A stretch of DNA of 64,000 nucleotides from Heterobilharzia americana (GCA_944470555.2 OX104134.1:16533248-16597247), one strand, 5' to 3'; shown: positions 22,932-36,518, counted from the stretch's first letter. Numbers and translations: made by a program. The notes: a model not told the origin generated them from the letters alone.

Positions 22932-24908
22932 AAATAAATCTCCACAAACCTGTAGGCTTCAAAATCGATATACTGACAATCTCTTATCTGCATTAAGTCC
23001 ATTTGTTGCTAACATGATCTGTTATTATGCTGAACAGTTCCGTTTTATGATCATAAAACCTTATGAGAATTCATTGAAAAGAATATTTTTCGTTGTGGGC
23101 CTTCAAATTTTTTTATCAGTAAGTTTACTCTTTCTCTTATTACGCATAAATAATAAGTAGACTTATTAGGCAGAGCTTAAATCACTTGGTTTTCTACCGT
23201 ATCTTATTTTTACGCATATGAATATGCATAAAACTTAGCTGGTGATACTTATTTATGACTATTGTGAAGAAGACATAAGTAGCTGTCTGCTGACCAAACT
23301 CTGATACAGTACGATGGAATGAAAATATAACAGTTAGCAGAATTTTGTTGTTTTCTGAGATTATTTATGAGATATGAGGATATGCTCCAAAAATATAGTG
23401 CAATATAAATATTACTTTAAGGGAGGCGGGGAGAATGAGGACAAGAATTGTAAGATATAACAAAATATTTTATGAGAAATAATGAAATGAAAACCGAGCT
23501 GCTTCTTCAGAGTAATTTCCAAAATATTTCACTATTAATTAAAACTATCTAGGCTTGCATAATCCATATGAGGAGAAATCATGAGCTACAGGTGATAATC
23601 TTTAACCTCAAGTTATGTATACAAATGTTAGACACATTTCTGAGACTTATATCTTGTTGTTTCAGATGTTGCACTTTTAAGTGGTGCTTTCCACTATTTA
23701 GTTAATCATATAATTCCTATACTACTTACCCTTTGCTATATGTTTTCTAAATTCCAAGCCTTTATTCAAACCTTTATACATTACTGTTTCTACTTCATAA
23801 TATATTCTTCGAATTCAATACACTTATCTATCTAGGTTCTAATTAGTTTCTGCCAATCACATGAATAAAGTTTTGAGAAATGATATTGCTGGACAGCGAT
23901 TCGCTCCGCTTTCTTTGGCATTTTGTTATTCATTCATTAGCCATAAAATGGTTCATCAACTGCTGATGAAGGATCCTTTTTATAAAGAAATGATGAGGAA
24001 GCAATACATCCGTGTGTCCAATTCATTTATAGAAATATATTCTACACAAATACTTGTTCAGAATCATAAGTAAGAAATATTTTCCTGTCCTTATCAACTA
24101 ACGCCTGGCATGTAATCGTAAAAATAAATTGTTTGATGCCACTGATTAATTTCGTTACTTCAGTTTCGATTTAAGCAAGCCAATAGATACACGTATATAA
24201 GCAAATGTAGCAGTCCATATACCTTAGAAACAGCACACCTGGAATTCTATCTGGGTATATTTAAATAAAGTCGAACACCAGTCTATCAGGGTACGGTTTA
24301 ATGTAAAATACAATAAATTAAATTACACTAATAAGAATGTTTGTCACAGTAGAATACTATTCCAGTGGCTGACTGCAAATAAACGTAACTGACGTTTCAT
24401 CCGATCAATGAAATGATGACGGATGAGATGAATTTAAACCTGTCAAACCGGAATTGTTGTAAGAGCTATGACAGACAGAATCAGTATCGATAAAGGTAAT
24501 GACTCTTGGTTAGATGATTCTTATTTGATTAGATAATAGGAATTTCTAAACCACCTTAAGTCAGTCAACTAAGTTCTTTGTTTTGTCAAACGTTAAATAA
24601 AAATATTAGTGAAACTTGTCAGTTGGCAGTGATGAACAGGTATTTACTAACTTTAAATAATATCAAGTATTAAGATTGGTTAACGGTCTGAATCATGCAC
24701 ACATATTTATATCAACGACTAATCCGTATATATTTATCACTTCTTATATTGAATAAACCGTGTCCATGAATGTTAGCACAAGTAACTGTAGATCACTTAT
24801 CTACTGGGGGTAAAAACACATGAACGTCATTACCGAATTAGTGGATGATCAATTCATTCACATTGTTAATAATAATGGTGAAAAACGACAGTGGGATGGA
24901 TCCACTGA

Positions 24909-24914
<6 letters not shown>
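22932..24914. other. AT-rich intron stretch
   Basis: No feature is supported. The 70-codon plus frame at 23861-24073 has protein-like content but no recognised domain and no splice context that I can defend. Confidence 0.35.

Positions 24915-24997
<83 letters not shown>
24915..24997. repeat. TA microsatellite of about 83 bases
   Basis: An uninterrupted TA run. Open frames across it on both strands are Tyr-Ile artefacts of the repeat. Confidence 0.98.
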
Positions 24998-25000
<3 letters not shown>

Positions 25001-27224
25001 AAGAATATGGCGCAGGTCTTTACATGTTTTATACAGACCACTGAAAATACTACTTACTCGGCAAAAGACTATTTATATCAAGCATTGGTTGAATTTCTTT
25101 ACTTTCCCCCTTCTTTGTCGACTTCAGTAGAGCGCATAATCGTTTTAATGCATTATTTGATGATTTACCCAGCTAAAAATAGTACAGTTAAAATAACAGT
25201 ATAATAGAATTCAGATAATCAAGTTTCAACTTGAATTTGAAACTAACAAACCATTTCATCAAACATCATTGGGAAGGTATCGGTTAACAACTGTAAAAGT
25301 TATAAACCTACTGGTTTATCACATAAACTCAACAAGTAACCTCAACACCGCTGACTTTAAACTTCTACTGCAGATGACTCACGAGTTAAATCCTATTAGT
25401 AAAATTACGCTAGAAGATTTTATCATTTAGATGAACAAGTCACCCTTCGAATATAAATGATAATTGATTAATTTGCTGAGAGATCTTTAACCTTGCATAT
25501 GTAACTAATCCTTTTGACAACCAGCTAAAAGTCACACTAATGAATCTGCTATAGAATTAAAACTTTCTGACTTTAAACCTGGTCTACATACACTTATACA
25601 GTGGCAATAACCTCTTAATTGTTTCTAACTCACATCAGTTAGACAATATGAAAATCAAAAACAATATTCAGTAATAATATCAAAAAACACTCATCTCAAT
25701 TACTCTCAAATTATATATGTGACAGTCACTGAAATTGCTGAATATTATCTTTGGTTTATAACAACCTTAATACGTATTAACATTTCCAAGTGATCACACT
25801 GTTTGACGGTGTAATCGTTTACTCATAATCTAATTGCTTCCAGCTAGAGGTTATACCTTTTTCATTTGCAAAAGGTATCCTATTTTTATTAATTGAGTGT
25901 ACCACCGGTATATGAGAACACACCACGTGTAGAAATAATTTAACAAATAGGTATGAATGTAGAGACAGATGCACATAGGCCATACTAATCAGGTTATGCA
26001 GATGAGGGTGATGTAACACCTGTGAGAAAAACAAGCAGACCAGTTGCATTCTAGAACTTTGATAACTTGAGAGTAGCTGTCAAATCACCACGATCAAATG
26101 ACTAGGGGTTATTGTTTCTTGTATGTCCCAGTTATGCAGTGGCTCAGGATGTTGTCATTGTGTGATTTCAAGTTTATGTCAAGGATGACGTAAAAGCAGA
26201 CTCTTTCGCCACTGACACCTTTCAACTTCGACATATGTTCTTCTGGCTGAAATATTTGGTTCCACCTGTAAGCAAAATATTTCTAACGTGACCCTCCTAA
26301 TTCTGTTAAGGTGCAAATACCAATAAGAAATTTGCCACCAGTTGGTGTATTCACTGGTTAGTGCAAAATAATTTCTGAAAAGAAATCAGGAAAACAATAC
26401 ATGTTTTTCTAGTCCTACTACCAAGACGTTGATTTTGACAAGAAGCTAGAAGAGAACATTCAGAGACCTAGCATTCCTACAACCAATATTAAGACTAGTA
26501 GGAAGGAATTCAATCTCATTCGAACAGCTGAAACTTAACTAAGTCAACTGAAGGTCTCATAGTAAGCCTTCAACAAGAATTCATTTACCACATGCCTTTT
26601 TCTAAAATTTGCGATCATAGAGGTCTACATGTGATGTAATACTTTGTCCGCCGACAACTGATGAATATTCAACGTCACCAAACTTAATTATCTCATAGAA
26701 ATGTTAATTAAGTTGTTCAGCCCGGTGATAAAACATGATGAATATTTAGAGAGTAAAATATGACAAAGAGTTGTTTTCTGTTTTGTCACAGTATATAACC
26801 ACTTCAATGATACATAAAACCATCTATTCAGAAAAAGAATGTGAGTTGAACAGCTATTAAATGGTTGCTTGATCCTGTGTTTTAAGGAACAAATTTTTTT
26901 TAAACGGACAAATATGGCTTGAATAATGGCTGTTTAGACATTTGCTCATATGTATGTAAATACATAGTCATCTTTCACTTAGACAAGTTAGCTTCGGAAT
27001 AGATGAACAGTTCAACTTCTGTTAATCTACTGAGAGAAATTATGTTGACATTTGTGAACGCCTTCCTCACAAATTCATAATTCTGCTCTTATTAGCTCTG
27101 TGGTATTTACCTTTACGTAAAGAAATAATCTCTTTCTAAGCATCCAAAGTGGTTGCATCGGTAAACAGAGACTACATTTAACAAGATAACTTAATGAGAA
27201 AATTTTACCACTGAGCTAACTTAC
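24998..27224. other. AT-rich intron stretch
   Basis: Immediately downstream (on the minus strand) of the zinc-site exon of the carbonic anhydrase gene. No exon or repeat was recognised. Confidence 0.4.
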
Positions 27225-27436
27225 TTGAAAAAATACGCCTAAAACGGACAATCCATCGGAATATGTCATAGCAGTCTCCATTGCGCCATATTTAGTATTG
27301 ATAAACACACAGTGTAATTCCGATGGACAACTTATACCATTGATCAAGTGCTCCGAACCCCAATTATTACCAGATCCCCAGTGTAGATGAAATTGTGCTA
27401 ATTTATATTCTGAACTTAATGGACCTCCTGATAATA
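27225..27436 (-). CDS. alpha-carbonic anhydrase exon with the zinc-binding histidines
   Basis: This 212-nt exon (acceptor TTTTCAG, donor CAA|GTAAGT) continues in phase from the exon at 32500-32694. It encodes LSGGPLSSEYKLAQFHLHWG, then GSEHLINGISCPSELHCVF and ends GLSVLGVFFQ. QFHLHW supplies two zinc ligands (His91 and His93 of this protein, equal to His94 and His96 of human CA II), ELHCV the third (His116, equal to His119), and GSEH the glutamate that orients the active-site threonine. All catalytic residues of this part are present, so an active enzyme is expected. CO2 hydration in schistosomes serves acid-base and bicarbonate handling; the specific role of this paralogue is unknown to me. 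Confidence 0.96.
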
Positions 27437-30400
27437 CTGAAAATAAATAAAAGTAAAAATTATGCAAATTTATTTCATATATTATAAGAAGAAAGGAACA
27501 TTTTATGAAATTATACTAGACCTGTAAACAATATTTGTTTTCAAACAACTAACTTTCATTTACTTTAAGTCAAAGGAGAAAAGATTCTTCACTTCCTTCA
27601 AGCTGATAGATGCTTCCGTATGAAAATAATATAACAGGAGGGGAATGGTAGTACAGTAGTTTCATATGTATTAGTATCAAGGCTCACAAATGGAGTATAT
27701 ACTCAAAAGTTAGATCCGAAGTCATAATAGCACTACTATTTAAATGGATTCAAAAAAGAAATTGTTATTCAGTGGTCAATTTCTGTCAAAGAAATTGAAG
27801 AGTGATAAAGTACTTTTCAGACATATAATCTTACACATAACGACTGTTATCAATGTGGAACAAAGATAGCAGCTAAGTAAACATATTGTAACACAACTGT
27901 ATAATGCTAAAATAGTTTTTTTCTGGGAACAAATCTTCTAGACATTTCAGAGAGACTAGATGATTGAGAGTTAAAAAGCTTCATGAAGCATCACAGCAGT
28001 TGGTATGAGCAGTTACAACACACTCTCACTGGTCAGTATTAGTTTGAAGTAGAATGAAGAAATTTAAAGCACAGAACTGTTACTTCAAAGCCTTCAAGAC
28101 TGACGTTATCAACTCTCTTAGTTGCACCACTCATATCGCTGACATCTGACACGGAGTCATCAAAATATATTGCTTAATTAAGATATTTGTTTCTGAAGTC
28201 TACTGAATTCAACAAAATCTAATTACGTAACACCGTTTTAGTATCTTAAAACTCTAAAGTAGTCCGCTCATAAAACGTCCAAGAACAAGACTCATAGCTT
28301 GGAAAACATCAAAATATTATCATACTCATATTACCCTTCAATCTTTCCTACTATCTCATAGTTGACTACATTGCTGGTGTTAATGTGGTGTACCGCAAAC
28401 AGAACAACCGAACGACTTTTTAAGTTGGTCTGTACAAAACAAGCGAAGGTAATCATTGTTCATGGATGGCTTTCCTAACAATGAAGTTCTAGTAAGAAAA
28501 GGTTAAGCATTTAACTTCTTAAGAGGTGATACCTTGTTTTTCAGTTACAGTTTACGGGAGTCAGTTTGATAAGTGATGTTTAAACTTACGTTTGCAGATA
28601 ATTAAGTACATTTCATTATTTATAAGCACTACTTCATAGGATGAATGAAAAGCATACCTGTTAACCACAAACAGAGCAATGTTTTGATAGACACTCACTA
28701 AAAATATGTAAAGGGCAGACCATCTCACAGGATTTATAATCCATTCATTAGAGTAAACGAAAACGAACCGTTATGAAAAATAATGAATGAATTGTTAGCG
28801 AAATCACACAAATCTATAATTAGCCCCTTATATTACAGTCTGAACAGGACCTAATTAAAACACGATTGTTCGTTTTTATGTCTTGTTTTGAATTTACATG
28901 AAAAAACTTTTAAAGCTTTTAAAATATGATTTCTGTGATGAAAAGAATGGTGTTATGTGGTTTTTGTAATCAGTTTTTGCACAGCGGCACAATTTGATAC
29001 GGATGATGGATGAAGGTTACCATTGAAACCTCAGAGACGAGTTCCGTCTCATTTGTGAAAAAGTAGTTGAATGCACAAGAATCCAGGTGACCGATATTTT
29101 TCCCAATGAAACTCGGACTCAGCATCCCTTGCTTCATACGCTGGAGCCTATCTGTCGATAGTGGTCAATCAATTCAGCTTAATCAACGGCGAGAATCTAA
29201 AGGATAATACATGAAGAGCAGCATTGTGGTGGGCATAATATTTGTAACATGTATCAATTCATTTATTCCGTCATAAATTAGTTTGCGGATATTTTAGGAC
29301 ATCTATGTACATGTATTGTAAATTAGTTAGCTGCATATTAAATCATAGTTACTATGTAACCCTTAAAATAAACAAAATATAGCTGCAAAATGAACAGAAT
29401 GCTTAAAATCATTACCACATTTTTCATGGATGTGTTTGAATTTAAGGGCACCATGAAATATTGTCAACTGCTTTTAGTAACGTCAAACTGAACCATGAGT
29501 GAGTCACCGTAAAATTCTTGCAAAGAAATGCATGAATTTTGGTTGCTTTTGCATCAGTATAAAAGAAGCAGGGGCAAAGCAGTGACATGAGAAGATAGAT
29601 AATCAACAAATGTAAGTCGATTAAATGTTCAGTGACTCAGAGATGTTAAGAAGCAAATACGTGTAAACTTAACTGGAAGGAGTTAAGCAACATTGATAAC
29701 AGTATAACTTAACAAAAATAAATATCTTGGCTGATGTACAGGTGCTCATTTCAATATGAAATGATACCTCTGGAAAATGTGTTCGGCCACTAATTACTAT
29801 AATTAGAAACAGTACATACTAGCTCAAGGAAATGTGCCGAAAAGGTGACATCATACTAGTTAATGAGTGTCCTGACAAATAAAATGATCACAATTCGTCA
29901 AGGCAGGAGATTTTAATCATAGCTGAACCACATAATCTGTTAACATCAGTATGGCTTTGACAGATATTTTGAATACTTAAAATCTGCTGTGAAAATTCTT
30001 CTGAGGTTTTTCAAGATACTTTGCATTTCAGGATTTTATATTCATGAATTTCACTTCTTTATATCTATCTTCCAGAAGACATTGTTCTGAAGCTGCATGC
30101 GCAAAACATCTAAATTTTATGCAGATTTTCTTAGAAAGCATAATTACAGTTAGACAGTGTTTGCATTTCTGGGAACAACTGAAAAAAATAGTCTATCAGA
30201 TTAAACCGTTTAACTCAGTTTGAACACAATCACTGCTTTTATAATGTGATATAAAACTTCGAGAATTAATCGACAGTGTCGGAACGACTAATAAAAAAAC
30301 ACATCACTGACTAGTCACACACAACTGAGAAGAAAAGTAAACCCTGCAACCAGTTACGTTCACAAAACATAAATAAGGATGGGAAAGAAGTGAGAAAACT

Positions 30401-30640
30401 CATTTTATATGATGATATACGAAAGCCAATATCATTCATTTAGTGACACAGTGAATATCGCTAAGAGACCTGGCATTACTTTGTGACATTTCAAGTTAAA
30501 ACATCTCATATCAGCAAGTCGATGTAGACGGTACTAAGATAAAAGTTAGGGAGGTAATCAAAAAAGCAGAATTTCGTAAACACGGAAGACGGAAAAGAGG
30601 GGACAAACAAATAATACAAGTCAGTGTAAACTTTAAAGTA
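27437..30640. other. AT-rich intron stretch
   Basis: Part of the 4.7-5 kb intron between the second and third carbonic anhydrase blocks. The region 28980-29210 is less AT-rich and may be an old repeat. Nothing was assigned. Confidence 0.35.
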
Positions 30641-30740
30641 GACACAAAGCTTTACTGTATCTGTGCCACCGAAATTGACTCTGAGCGGAATCATCTAGAA
30701 TCTCCAACCGCAAATTCTCATTGTCACGTGATCCTCTGCC
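30641..30740. repeat. dispersed repeat family C, copy 2
   Basis: This is the same-orientation relative of 15755-15850, sharing TGCCACnGAnATnGACTCTGA and GAATCT/GGTCTCCA-type blocks with several changes. Confidence 0.5.
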
Positions 30741-32499
30741 AGAAATTCTGCAGTTCTATGCGTAATACACACTAAAAGTAAGAGAACTTCTACACATATC
30801 TTATCATTAAGTCTGAACACCTCAAAGCATCTTGGGCCTGAAAACATTTCAGTTGACTTTATACAAAGTTAAGGACGGTAAGAACGCATTTGTAACAAAT
30901 GTCGCAATCAGTTCAGTCTATAGGAATTTATGACCTTATCGACTCCCAACTTTTACGCAAAACCCAGCGCAACACTTCAAGTGGGCTGGATGCGACTGAA
31001 GCCTATCTGGTAGCCAGTTTAAGTGTTTGCTAGAGTATTCTACCCATCGTTGCAGTAGTCTCATTCACGAATAAATCACTCATCCAGCCTTCTCCACTAA
31101 AGTTTCACTACCGACATTTCTGCCCAAGATCTTTGGTGGCTGACAGCGACATGATCTGTCAGTGTCTACAGTTGGTCTGATTTCAATAAACTTCAGGCGC
31201 GGAATTATCTTACCTTGTGAGAGAAGTCGGTTCTAGTAATAAACGAGTGAATGTCTTGAAAATAATTATAGGGGATCACCGCTGTTCGTTACTTGGTGTA
31301 GGATACCGTAGATATTTCAAAGTTACCTTCTTCTGGACTCACTTCCCCAATCTGCACGCTGAATTCAACTGCTGCTACAACTGCATGTGAGCTTTTTACT
31401 GTATGCAGCCAAATTAAAAGTTAACAGCAAAATGGGTTTTCAAGGGGGTACTTATTATGTATTTCTTCTTCAGACTCTGAAATTCCTACGAAAGGCAAAT
31501 GCCCTCGTGAAATACACTGGGTATACGATTTCTACTACCCAGAGAAGAAATTATTCCGTATACGGAAAGTACTTTAGCTTATCATGGTAAATACTCAAGA
31601 TTAAAGGTTTCCCGATTGCAAACACCACTGAATGAAGGCATAGGGTACAAAACTCAGCAAAGACACTTCACACTTCTCTAGTTCCTGAAGCTGTATAATC
31701 TGAGTTGGTTTTTCTACGGTGACATGCACATTAGTTCAAAATATCTCGTTTACGTATGCATACACAGTGGATTTATAACAAATTATAATGTATCATTTAG
31801 CATCCTAATTATTAGTTTCATTGAATTTTATCCTGAAAATATTGTCCAGTTGGTATTATTATCATACAGATGAACCATAGCATGCTAGACAAGAAGGTCC
31901 CTGCATAAAAGCTGTCCTTTACATGTAACCGAAGGGATACTCATCGTTTTGTTTTTGTGAAGGTAACAAAAAAGAAATCAAGTTGATATATTCTGACTGA
32001 GAAATTATTTAAGTTACAACCCAACACATGGAAACATTAGTTGTCTTACAGTTCATTTAGATCGAAAAAATGATGTGGTAAACGACCAAAAAACCAGATA
32101 AAAACTCTAAATATCACATAAAGTAGGTCTAATTGCCCAAACAAGAAGCAAACGCCACTCAACGATTAACTTAGCAAATAATAATATTGTCAGGTCTCCG
32201 TGCACTGAAACATTCAGCCCCCTAACGGGTGTTGTTTGCCGCAGAATTTAGGAATAAAACTATCAAGGTAAGCGGTGGTCAACTTATTCATTTAAGTCAC
32301 CGATCTTTTATTCTTGCCACTGCAAATCGACACTTTCCTTAAATCTGCTTACAAACAAACTTTATTCGGTAAGTTGCAACACAATCTGTCAAATTAAAAA
32401 AAGCTATGCAACAATTGTCTGCTTCCATTAACCTACTGATAACTAGACAAAGACTGATATATCTCACAATCTACAAAGACTTTAAAGCCTGAAAATTAC
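30741..32499. other. intron sequence, partly less AT-rich
   Basis: The stretch 30880-31320 is more balanced in base composition and probably an old repeat. No motif was found. Confidence 0.3.
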
Positions 32500-32694
32500 C
32501 TGCATTTCCCCTGACTTCAACAGAAAAGTTATGATCTTTCACGTTTAAAATCGTTTTTTGTAAGCCACTTAGGTCAACATTTATCGGAGATAATGACTCA
32601 TCTAGTCTCATTGACGTGGTGTTTAGGTTGATTGGTGACTGCTTTGTGCCTCCGGCATTAGGAAAGCGTAGAACCCAGGTATGAGGACCTGAAT
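32500..32694 (-). CDS. alpha-carbonic anhydrase, N-terminal exon 2
   Basis: A 195-nt exon from a TTTCTAG acceptor to a GCAG|GTAATT donor. It encodes GPHTWVLRFPNAGGTKQSPI and later ILNVKDHNFSVEVRGNA. The G-x-x-x-W...QSPI block opens every alpha-carbonic anhydrase, and DHNFSV holds the histidine equal to the proton shuttle His64 of human CA II. It enters in phase 1 and leaves in phase 1, which joins correctly to the exon at 27225-27436 (residue Val75 is split across the junction). There is no transmembrane segment or signal peptide in this part, so it resembles the cytosolic isoforms. Confidence 0.95.
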
Positions 32695-32721
32695 CTAGAA
32701 ATGTAACTGAAAAAAACTTAC
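32695..32721 (-). other. 27-nt mini-intron in the carbonic anhydrase gene
   Basis: Between AACG and ATTCAGG the minus strand reads GTAAG...TTTCTAG, a full GT-AG intron of only 27 nt. Removing it gives the standard spacing of family members between YGEKN and GPHTW. Leaving it in adds nine codons without a stop. Very short introns near 5-prime ends are known in schistosomes. Confidence 0.85.
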
Positions 32722-32749
32722 CGTTTTTTTCTCCATAGTCATAAGACAT
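32722..32749 (-). CDS. alpha-carbonic anhydrase, start exon
   Basis: ATG at 32747-32749 begins MSYDYGEKN. It matches the M-S-x-x-W/Y-G-Y start of cytosolic carbonic anhydrases, which is why I chose this start. The exon ends one base into a codon at a G|GTAAG donor. No in-frame longer start with a signal peptide was recognised upstream, but an extra 5-prime exon cannot be ruled out. Confidence 0.85.
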
Positions 32750-33073
32750 TTTTAGCGTATATCAGCAAAGAAATATTGAGACTGCGAAAATGCATACTAC
32801 AAATCATCTTAATAAATATGACCCAAATGAATTTTTATCGTAAAGTGATACGACTAAACACAAGTGAGTTTTTTGAAGAGTACAAAACGTAAGGTTTCCG
32901 GTTTTCTCTTGATAAGAGGTCTGTAAGCGACAAACGTATATAAATATTCTGAGGAATTGTTTCCTTGTTTCAGCCTTATTTCTTTGCATCCTGGAAGTAT
33001 TGGTATCATCTTTGGCTTTACATCCTTTTACGCAATCCGTTGTTTAGTATCTACTAAATGGAACCTCTGCTAA

Positions 33074-33373
33074 CTACAAGTCTGAAGTGATACTTAAGTA
33101 TTCCGGACGCGTAAATTTTGTGCTTGGTGTCTGGTCTTGAGATAATGAAAGTGGCGAGACTCTAAAATATGCTAGTGGATTATTATTCAATAAAGTGAAT
33201 CCTGAAGAAAGAAGTTTTTTATTGACGGCCCCGTTGCAGACAGTTAGGCGTGGATTGGGTTTAGGTGGGTTTTCGTTCCCAAAATCTTTCATCTTAAAAG
33301 GAAGTTCTCTCCATATTGTCAGGATATCTAAATAACTTGTAGCGCACCTTCCTGGCACCAAAATACAACTGGG
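33074..33373 (-). CDS. unidentified open frame, possible last exon of an upstream gene
   Basis: On the minus strand a TTTGGCCCCAG acceptor-like site is followed by about 99 codons open to a TAG at 33074. The frame starts CILVPGRCATSYLDILTIWR, passes FKMKDFGNENPPKPNPR, and ends KFTRPEYLSITSDL. The composition is protein-like and richer in GC than the neighbouring introns. I do not recognise the family. It ends about 325 bp before the carbonic anhydrase start on the same strand. It could be the 3-prime exon of a neighbouring gene or part of the adjacent repeat-rich island. Confidence 0.35.
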   Translation of the reverse strand, partial: PSCILVPGRCATSYLDILTIWRELPFKMKDFGNENPPKPNPRLTVCNGAVNKKLLSSGFTLLNNNPLAYFRVSPLSLSQDQTPSTKFTRPEYLSITSDL

Positions 33374-35306
33374 GCCAAAATAAACAGATCAGATTGAAGT
33401 AACTAAGTAAACCTCTAGCTCACCTCCGAATGCTTTGGGTGCTTTAAGTTTTGTTTCAACGAGCATGCATCCGAGCCGGCTACGTCGCCATTTGCGCTCC
33501 CTTTGTGCTACTTAGAACGTACGTACCCGGAGTTCCAATTTCAGCCAAACTGGACAGATAAGTCAAATAGGCTTTTACCCTATTCATTACTATTGCAATT
33601 ATTCTAAATAAATACATTACGTCTTCAAATATATTCCTGAAACCGGCTCTTTTGATATGTGTTTCGTTATCAGTACTTACACGTTAGGTAAGGTGCTGGT
33701 TAAGCAGGTGCTAGAGAACATCAATTTAGGTAGGGTTGGTCAGATGTTACGGAATAGTAACACACACCCCTACAAACCTAACACTGGGGTACATAAATCT
33801 ACACTTCAGTCCCCTTCAAACTTTGTCCAGTTAAATCCCACTCTTGTATAAACACATGTCCGCCACATTCCAACCTGCACTCTGACGGAACCTTTCCGCA
33901 TTTTCCGCTGGCAATATTTAGAATATGCAGTCTTGTGTTTTGAAGATGGCTTCATCGCGACAATAATGAAGACATGATGTCTACAGCACACCTTCACATT
34001 TTTGTGCCCACCGAATGTGTAAGGGCTTATCAGCAAAGGAAGCCATCCTGATAGTGAGTTGAGTAAATGTAATCAATTGAATAGCATGGATTAGTCCACG
34101 CTCTTCACGTTAAAAGTGTTCACGTCGTAAAGGCTGGAGAAATAACGCAGTGCTACTTGCTGCAGCAGACGCAAACACCAATATCGGGTCTCAGTGCATG
34201 ATACTGATTTGATGCCACCAAAGTAAGTTCCAATTAATGAGGGGCTATAGCGCTTAGTAAGGTACAACAAACTTCTCGTAACATTTTGTCGGCCTCACAA
34301 CTTGCAAAAATCGGATGCTACTGCAGTTTACGTTCGGTCGAGGAAAAACCAACAAATTTAAAATATTTCAAGGACTTCAAGCAGGATGAGATACTGAGGT
34401 TTGGGCCGATTATACGGGTTGGTTGAGGCAGAGATATTACGGGGATGACATTAATAGTGATAATAATAACACCTATTCCTGAACACATGGGCAAACACCA
34501 TTCTTAAGGGTATGAATAAGTTTCTATATAAGTTACATGTGTCTTCATGGAAGGTAACCCCAATCCCACCTATGGTCACTGGAAGATATAGGCGCTGCAT
34601 GTTCATGTAATAAAAATCCCAGCTGAATAAGTATGCAGAAAATTAACAGTTTGAACGAGTGGAAGTATTGTCTTCGCAGTGACAAAGAAACGGGTTTGTA
34701 TCTGACACTACGTGTATTACCTGGAGAAAAATAAAGCTTGAAGCTAATACTTCTATTGTAACGGTCTGCTTTTTGCTTGAGATGACGACGACAAGTTTGC
34801 GAGGGAATGTATGCACAAACTGTTTACTTATTGCACTTCATTGATGATTCTAGAACTGTATGACTCATGCATGTTGATACCTTTCCATATCAGAGGTTCA
34901 TAATCCTCACTTTAGCAGAAGTCTGTTCTACAAGTGACACAATTTGACAGTGACAGACATCATTTGACTAAACTGCTGCTTCACCTCAACACCACACCAT
35001 TATATCACAACCATGCCATTTACTTCACTGATTGACTACGTGAACACACGGATTGTCAGGCTGGACACTCAACTTTCTGAACTTTGTTAGTGTTCATCAA
35101 CTAAATGTTACTTGGAAAATGAACTGGTTGGAAGGGTTACCTGCGTTAAGGGGTTTGCATTTCCAAGGGAAAATTGCCTCCCCACGCTCAATACGAATAT
35201 GTTGGTCGTCTGGGTTATCAACTTGGTTGAATCCAGGACAGTAGAATATACAGCATCATGTCTTCCGGTCCTCAGCAGTCCTTCTCAGTAGACAACTAAA
35301 ATATTT

Positions 35307-35693
35307 TTGAGCCCTGTTGCGTGCGTAGCTGTGAGGGTGCCTTTTGACCACATTTTGCTGCTTTCGAACTCATCAGGTTACTTCTATCACACAAAACTGC
35401 CCCTGGCCTACCTTTCTAGTCAGCTTAAAGTAATAAGATTCAGTGGCGGAACGATTCTTAAACGAAGATCATTATGTCAACGTTGGAAGCTTCGGCACCC
35501 AGACCATTTTAACGAGCCGGCGTCTCTACCAAATTGCTCATTATTCCTTCGCAAAAAACCATGGCATATGTTTGCTAATGCGCTTACCTTCTGGCTGATT
35601 TTAACAGACCAGCTAGGTAATAAAATTTGTCACTACTTTGTTCCAAACAGTTCTGGCACAATTCGGACTTCTCTTCTGAAATCCCCTAGCTGA
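35307..35693 (+). pseudogene. unidentified decayed coding stretch 1 in the island
   Basis: 128 open codons without an intron, protein-like, containing PWHMFANALTFWLILTDQLG and ending in NSSGTIRTSLLKSP. The family is not recognised. It is one of the longest open stretches in the island and is followed by stops in the same frame. Confidence 0.4.
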
Positions 35694-36176
35694 TTCACTA
35701 CCCTTCGATTTCCCTACAGTTGATCGCCCAAAGCTCCCTTTTTATGCTCAGTGACTTTAGTGGTCTCGTGACACACAAAGGTACTGCGTAACCAGGCTCT
35801 TTAAAGTACGATCATTTACAGGTATAGCCAAACGTCAAGCATTGCCAGGCGAATCTGACTGATGTAGATGGCCACCAACTCTGACCAGCTGACCATAGAC
35901 GACTGGCCCAAACTTTCAAATTGGGCTCTGAACTCTGAGAATTCTGTGGAATGCTTGGCAAAGCACAGCTTTCTGGATTATCTGACGGGACTTCAATAGA
36001 CCAGGAAGTGTCGGTATCACTAGGAGTGAGCACCGATGACTGCGTCAGTTGCGTATTTTAACTCTGAACTTCAGGATCTGATAGACGCCTTCAGAAAACT
36101 CCCAGCCTGGGAAGAAGGTAGGCGAAGTCTTGGCGCCAAAATTGCCATCTGACGAACTTTTTTCTTCATTTGCGTA

Positions 36177-36518
36177 GTGCCACAAGAAAATAAAATTTTC
36201 CTCACCAAATTATCCCTTATTTCCTTTCGCGCTGTCTTCACACATACTGAGTTCGTGCTCCTCTTTTGGTTAGTCACAGTTCAACACCCAGGGATAATAT
36301 CCTCTTTCCACCACTCGCCCTTGATGACCTCTACGCTGCCGATGTACCGAGCAACAATGCGGCAAGACTTGGCTCTAATAGCAGCTAGCAAAATCGGCCC
36401 AATCGACACAACTCAAGTGCCTTATATGTTTCGCAATCCAGAAACCGTGTGTCTAGGCTTGGTGAACTACTATCTCTGGGATTTTCTTAAGAGTGGACCA
36501 ATCTCTCAGACTCCGTGA
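36177..36518 (+). pseudogene. unidentified decayed coding stretch 2 in the island
   Basis: 113 open codons. The C-terminal half (MRQDLALIAASKIGPIDTTQ then VPYMFRNPETVCLGLVNYYL) has the even amino-acid mix of a real protein. No family was recognised. Confidence 0.4.

Noticed and set aside
24820..25204. Overlapping open frames on both strands around a TA run, one of 119 codons
   Set aside because: Most of each frame is the Tyr-Ile translation of the TA repeat, and there is no other motif.
25819..26049. 76-codon minus-strand frame tested as a missing carbonic anhydrase exon
   Set aside because: No carbonic anhydrase pattern and wrong splice phases.
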